DNA of 29,015 bases from Providencia sp. GTDB taxonomy: Bacteria; Pseudomonadota; Gammaproteobacteria; Enterobacterales; Enterobacteriaceae. Shown here piece after piece: positions 25,056 through 29,015 of this stretch (positions within the stretch are counted from its first letter, which is position 1; each line of letters opens with the position of its first letter). The position numbers were made by a program, and so were the translations under genes. The notes below the pieces were generated by a model. The model was not told the DNA's origin. It worked only from the letters and a program-made list of their open reading frames with translations, and made no database searches. The stretch lies in assembly GCF_003533305.1 (NCBI RefSeq), contig NZ_DOEH01000033.1, positions 1-29,015 of the forward strand. Direction: 5' to 3'.

Positions 25056-25343
25056 ATGCTTTATACTATAGCTACATCCCCGTTTAAGTGTGATTTTCCT
25101 GCCATACTGCGTTTAATCACTCACCAAGATGTTGTTTTGTTGATGCAAGATGGCGTTATTGCAGCCGTTGAGCAATCGAAGTATCTTTGCGATTTACAAA
25201 ACACAGGGGCTCAAATTTATGTCTTGGATGCAGATGTTAATGCTCGTGGACTGCAAAATATCATTTCAAATACTGTTTCGTTAGTCACATATCAAGGTTT
25301 TGTGAGGCTAACGGCAGCACATAAGCAACATTTTTCGCTATAA
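25056..25343 (+). CDS. tusB: Sulfur-relay protein TusB
   Basis: TusB is the small third subunit of TusBCD. From the ATG at 25056 the protein is 95 aa, the family's usual length, beginning MLYTIATSPFKCDF. Other conserved parts are VLLMQDGVIAAVE and NARGLQNIISN. AGGA lies 9-10 nt upstream. An upstream in-frame alternative start at 25032 has no ribosome-binding site. It ends 23 bp before the str promoter -35, with no visible terminator, so read-through into rpsL is possible. Confidence 0.92.
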   Translation: MLYTIATSPFKCDFPAILRLITHQDVVLLMQDGVIAAVEQSKYLCDLQNTGAQIYVLDADVNARGLQNIISNTVSLVTYQGFVRLTAAHKQHFSL

Positions 25344-25366
25344 AGGCATTAAAAGTTGTATATTTC

Positions 25367-25853
<487 letters not shown>

Positions 25854-25930
25854 TGGATACCCGTTAAGTAAGGCCAAACATTTTTAATCTTAATGTCAAA
25901 ATAAACTCGTAGAGTTTTGGACAAACCTGA

Positions 25931-26422
<492 letters not shown>

Positions 26423-26505
26423 GTTCCAAAGGTTAGTGGTGTATCTCAGGGTAGCTATTTGCTGCCCTTTATATGATGAATTGAACGCTCACGAGAGAGG
26501 AAAAC

Positions 26506-28632
26506 ATGGCCCGTCAAACGCCCATAGCACGTTATCGTAATATCGGTATCAGTGCGCACATCGACGCCGGTAAAACGACAACGACTGAACGTATTCTGTT
26601 TTATACAGGTGTAAACCATAAAATTGGTGAAACTCACGAAGGTTCTGCAACAATGGACTGGATGGAGCAGGAGCAAGAGCGTGGTATTACTATCACATCT
26701 GCAGCGACTACTGCATTCTGGTCTGGTATGGCAAAACAGTATGAGCCACACCGTGTAAACATCATCGACACCCCAGGTCACGTTGACTTCACAATCGAAG
26801 TTGAACGTTCTATGCGTGTGCTTGATGGCGCAGTAATGGTTTACTGTGCGGTTGGTGGTGTTCAGCCACAGTCTGAGACAGTATGGCGTCAGGCTAACAA
26901 ATATAAAGTTCCACGTATTGCGTTCGTTAATAAAATGGACCGTATGGGTGCGAACTACTTACGTGTTGTTGAGCAATTAAAAACACGTTTAGCTGCTAAT
27001 GCAGTTCCAATTCAATTACCTGTTGGCGCAGAAGAAGCGTTTACTGGTGTTGTTGACTTGATCAAAATGAAAGCGATCAGGTGGAGTGATGAAGATCAGG
27101 GTATTAGCTTCGAATACGAAGAAATCCCTGCTGACATGCAAGAATTGGCAGAAGAATGGCACAACAACTTAGTTGAATCCGCAGCAGAAGCATCAGAAGA
27201 ACTGATGGAAAAATATCTGGGCGGTGAAGATTTAACTGAAGCTGAAATTAAAACTGCTCTTCGTCAACGCGTTCTTGCTAGCGAAATTATCCTGGTTACC
27301 TGTGGTTCTGCATTTAAGAACAAAGGTGTTCAGGCGATGCTAGATGCAGTAATTGATTTCTTACCAGCACCTACAGATGTATCGGCAATTAACGGTATTC
27401 TGGATGATGGTAAAGATACTCCGGCAGAACGTCACGCTAGTGATGAAGAGCCGTTCTCTGCTTTAGCATTTAAGATTGCAACTGACCCGTTCGTTGGTAA
27501 CCTGACATTCTTCCGTGTGTATTCCGGTGTTGTTAATTCAGGTGATACTGTACTGAACCCAGTAAAATCAAGAAAAGAGCGTTTTGGTCGTATCGTTCAG
27601 ATGCACGCTAATAAACGTGAAGAGATCAAAGAAGTTCGCGCTGGTGACATCGCGGCTGCAATTGGTCTTAAAGATGTCACTACAGGTGATACTCTGTGTT
27701 CAATTGACGCGCCAATTATTCTGGAGCGTATGGAATTCCCAGAGCCAGTTATCTCTGTAGCAATTGAACCAAAAACAAAAGCTGACCAAGAAAGAATGGG
27801 TATCGCTCTGGGCCGTTTAGCTCAAGAAGATCCATCTTTCCGTGTATCTAGTGATGAAGAAACTAATCAGACTATCATCGCAGGTATGGGTGAGTTGCAC
27901 TTAGACGTTCTGGTTGACCGTATGCGTCGTGAATTTAAAGTTGAAGCGAACGTTGGTAAACCTCAGGTTGCTTATCGTGAAACTATCCAGATCGAAGCGA
28001 AGGATGTTGAAGGTAAGCACGCTAAACAGTCTGGTGGTCGTGGTCAGTTCGGTCATGTCGTAATTGACATTTTCCCACTGGACAAGAAAGACAAAGACGG
28101 TGCAGAGATGAACTATGAGTTCATCAATGAAATCAAAGGTGGTGTAATTCCTACAGAATTCATCCCTGCGGTTGATAAAGGTATCCAAGAGCAGTTGAAA
28201 TCAGGCCCGTTAGCGGGTTACCCAGTAGTTAAATTGGGTGTTCGTCTGCATTACGGTTCATACCATGATGTTGACTCATCTGAATTGGCATTTAAATTGG
28301 CAGCATCGCTGGCATTTAAAGAAGGCTTCAAAAGAGCTAAACCTGTTCTGCTTGAGCCAATCATGAAAGTTGAGGTGGAAACACCAGAAGACTACATGGG
28401 TGATGTAATTGGTGACCTTAACCGTCGTCGTGGTATTATTGAAGGTATGGATGACCTAGCTACTGGTAAAATCGTCCGTGCACAAGTACCATTGTCAGAA
28501 ATGTTCGGTTATGCTACTGACCTGCGTTCTCAGACACAAGGTCGTGCTTCATACTCTATGGAGTTCTTGAAGTACAGTGAAGCGCCAAACAACGTTGCAC
28601 AAGCTGTAATCGAAGCTCGTAACGCTAGATAA
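26506..28632 (+). CDS. fusA: Elongation factor G
   Basis: EF-G is the GTPase that drives translocation of tRNA and mRNA on the ribosome and, with RRF, ribosome recycling. The GTP-binding motifs are AHIDAGKT at 17-24, RGITI in switch I, DTPGH at 88-92 and NKMD at 142-145. Domains II-V follow, including the domain IV loop [16 protein letters not shown]. At 708 aa it is four residues longer than in E. coli. GAGAGG lies a few nt before the ATG. It is the third gene of the str operon, 83 bp after rpsG. Confidence 0.98.
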   Translation: MARQTPIARYRNIGISAHIDAGKTTTTERILFYTGVNHKIGETHEGSATMDWMEQEQERGITITSAATTAFWSGMAKQYEPHRVNIIDTPGHVDFTIEVERSMRVLDGAVMVYCAVGGVQPQSETVWRQANKYKVPRIAFVNKMDRMGANYLRVVEQLKTRLAANAVPIQLPVGAEEAFTGVVDLIKMKAIRWSDEDQGISFEYEEIPADMQELAEEWHNNLVESAAEASEELMEKYLGGEDLTEAEIKTALRQRVLASEIILVTCGSAFKNKGVQAMLDAVIDFLPAPTDVSAINGILDDGKDTPAERHASDEEPFSALAFKIATDPFVGNLTFFRVYSGVVNSGDTVLNPVKSRKERFGRIVQMHANKREEIKEVRAGDIAAAIGLKDVTTGDTLCSIDAPIILERMEFPEPVISVAIEPKTKADQERMGIALGRLAQEDPSFRVSSDEETNQTIIAGMGELHLDVLVDRMRREFKVEANVGKPQVAYRETIQIEAKDVEGKHAKQSGGRGQFGHVVIDIFPLDKKDKDGAEMNYEFINEIKGGVIPTEFIPAVDKGIQEQLKSGPLAGYPVVKLGVRLHYGSYHDVDSSELAFKLAASLAFKEGFKRAKPVLLEPIMKVEVETPEDYMGDVIGDLNRRRGIIEGMDDLATGKIVRAQVPLSEMFGYATDLRSQTQGRASYSMEFLKYSEAPNNVAQAVIEARNAR

Positions 28633-28664
28633 TCGATTTTTATCGATTTAACTACTTTAATTTA

Positions 28665-29015
<351 letters not shown>

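Noticed and set aside
27901..28188. Leftward 95-codon frame within fusA
   Set aside because: It is entirely antisense to a conserved part of EF-G, and its product resembles nothing I know.

Overview
This window is a stretch of enterobacterial chromosome of roughly 40% G+C. It carries the Escherichia coli-like backbone ppiA-pabA-argD / crp-yhfA-prkB-yheU-yheT / yheS-kefGB-yheV-slyD-slyX-fkpA / yheO-tusDCB-rpsL-rpsG-fusA-tuf. Near-identity of many proteins to their E. coli orthologues, the low G+C and the gene complement suggest a member of the Morganellaceae, most likely Providencia or a close relative. This is inferred from gene content and recalled family sequences, not from a search.

Layout. 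(1) 1-3240: ppiA, pabA and argD. The yhfG-fic pair that lies between ppiA and pabA in E. coli is absent. argD is preceded by two tandem ARG-box-like sites. (2) 3257-5698: two leftward, very AT-rich genes (about 20-25% G+C in the lines I counted) occupy the place of yhfK between argD and crp. I recognise neither; they are the most novel material here. (3) 5890-9466: crp diverges from yhfA, followed by the leftward yheT-yheU-prkB cluster. (4) 9566-16206: a metabolic block sits between yheT and yheS. It holds a LysE-family exporter, the MurNAc transport and catabolism genes murQ-murP with their divergent regulator murR, and an AdiA-type arginine decarboxylase. (5) 16249-21688: yheS (ABC-F protein), kefG-kefB (glutathione-gated K+ efflux), yheV and slyD, whose metal-binding tail contains a 48-bp tandem repeat. 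(6) 21830-23043: slyX and the periplasmic folding factor fkpA. (7) 23491-29015: yheO and tusDCB (sulfur relay for tRNA 2-thiolation), then the str operon rpsL-rpsG-fusA and the start of tuf, which is cut by the window edge.

How it fits together. The right half is translation and protein-folding housekeeping. The left half is amino-acid and folate biosynthesis plus the global regulator CRP. Within the metabolic block, a strong CRP-like site and two matching operator-like repeats lie between murQ and murR. This fits MurR repression plus cAMP-CRP activation of MurNAc use. The window contains no tRNA, rRNA, CRISPR array or recognisable insertion sequence.
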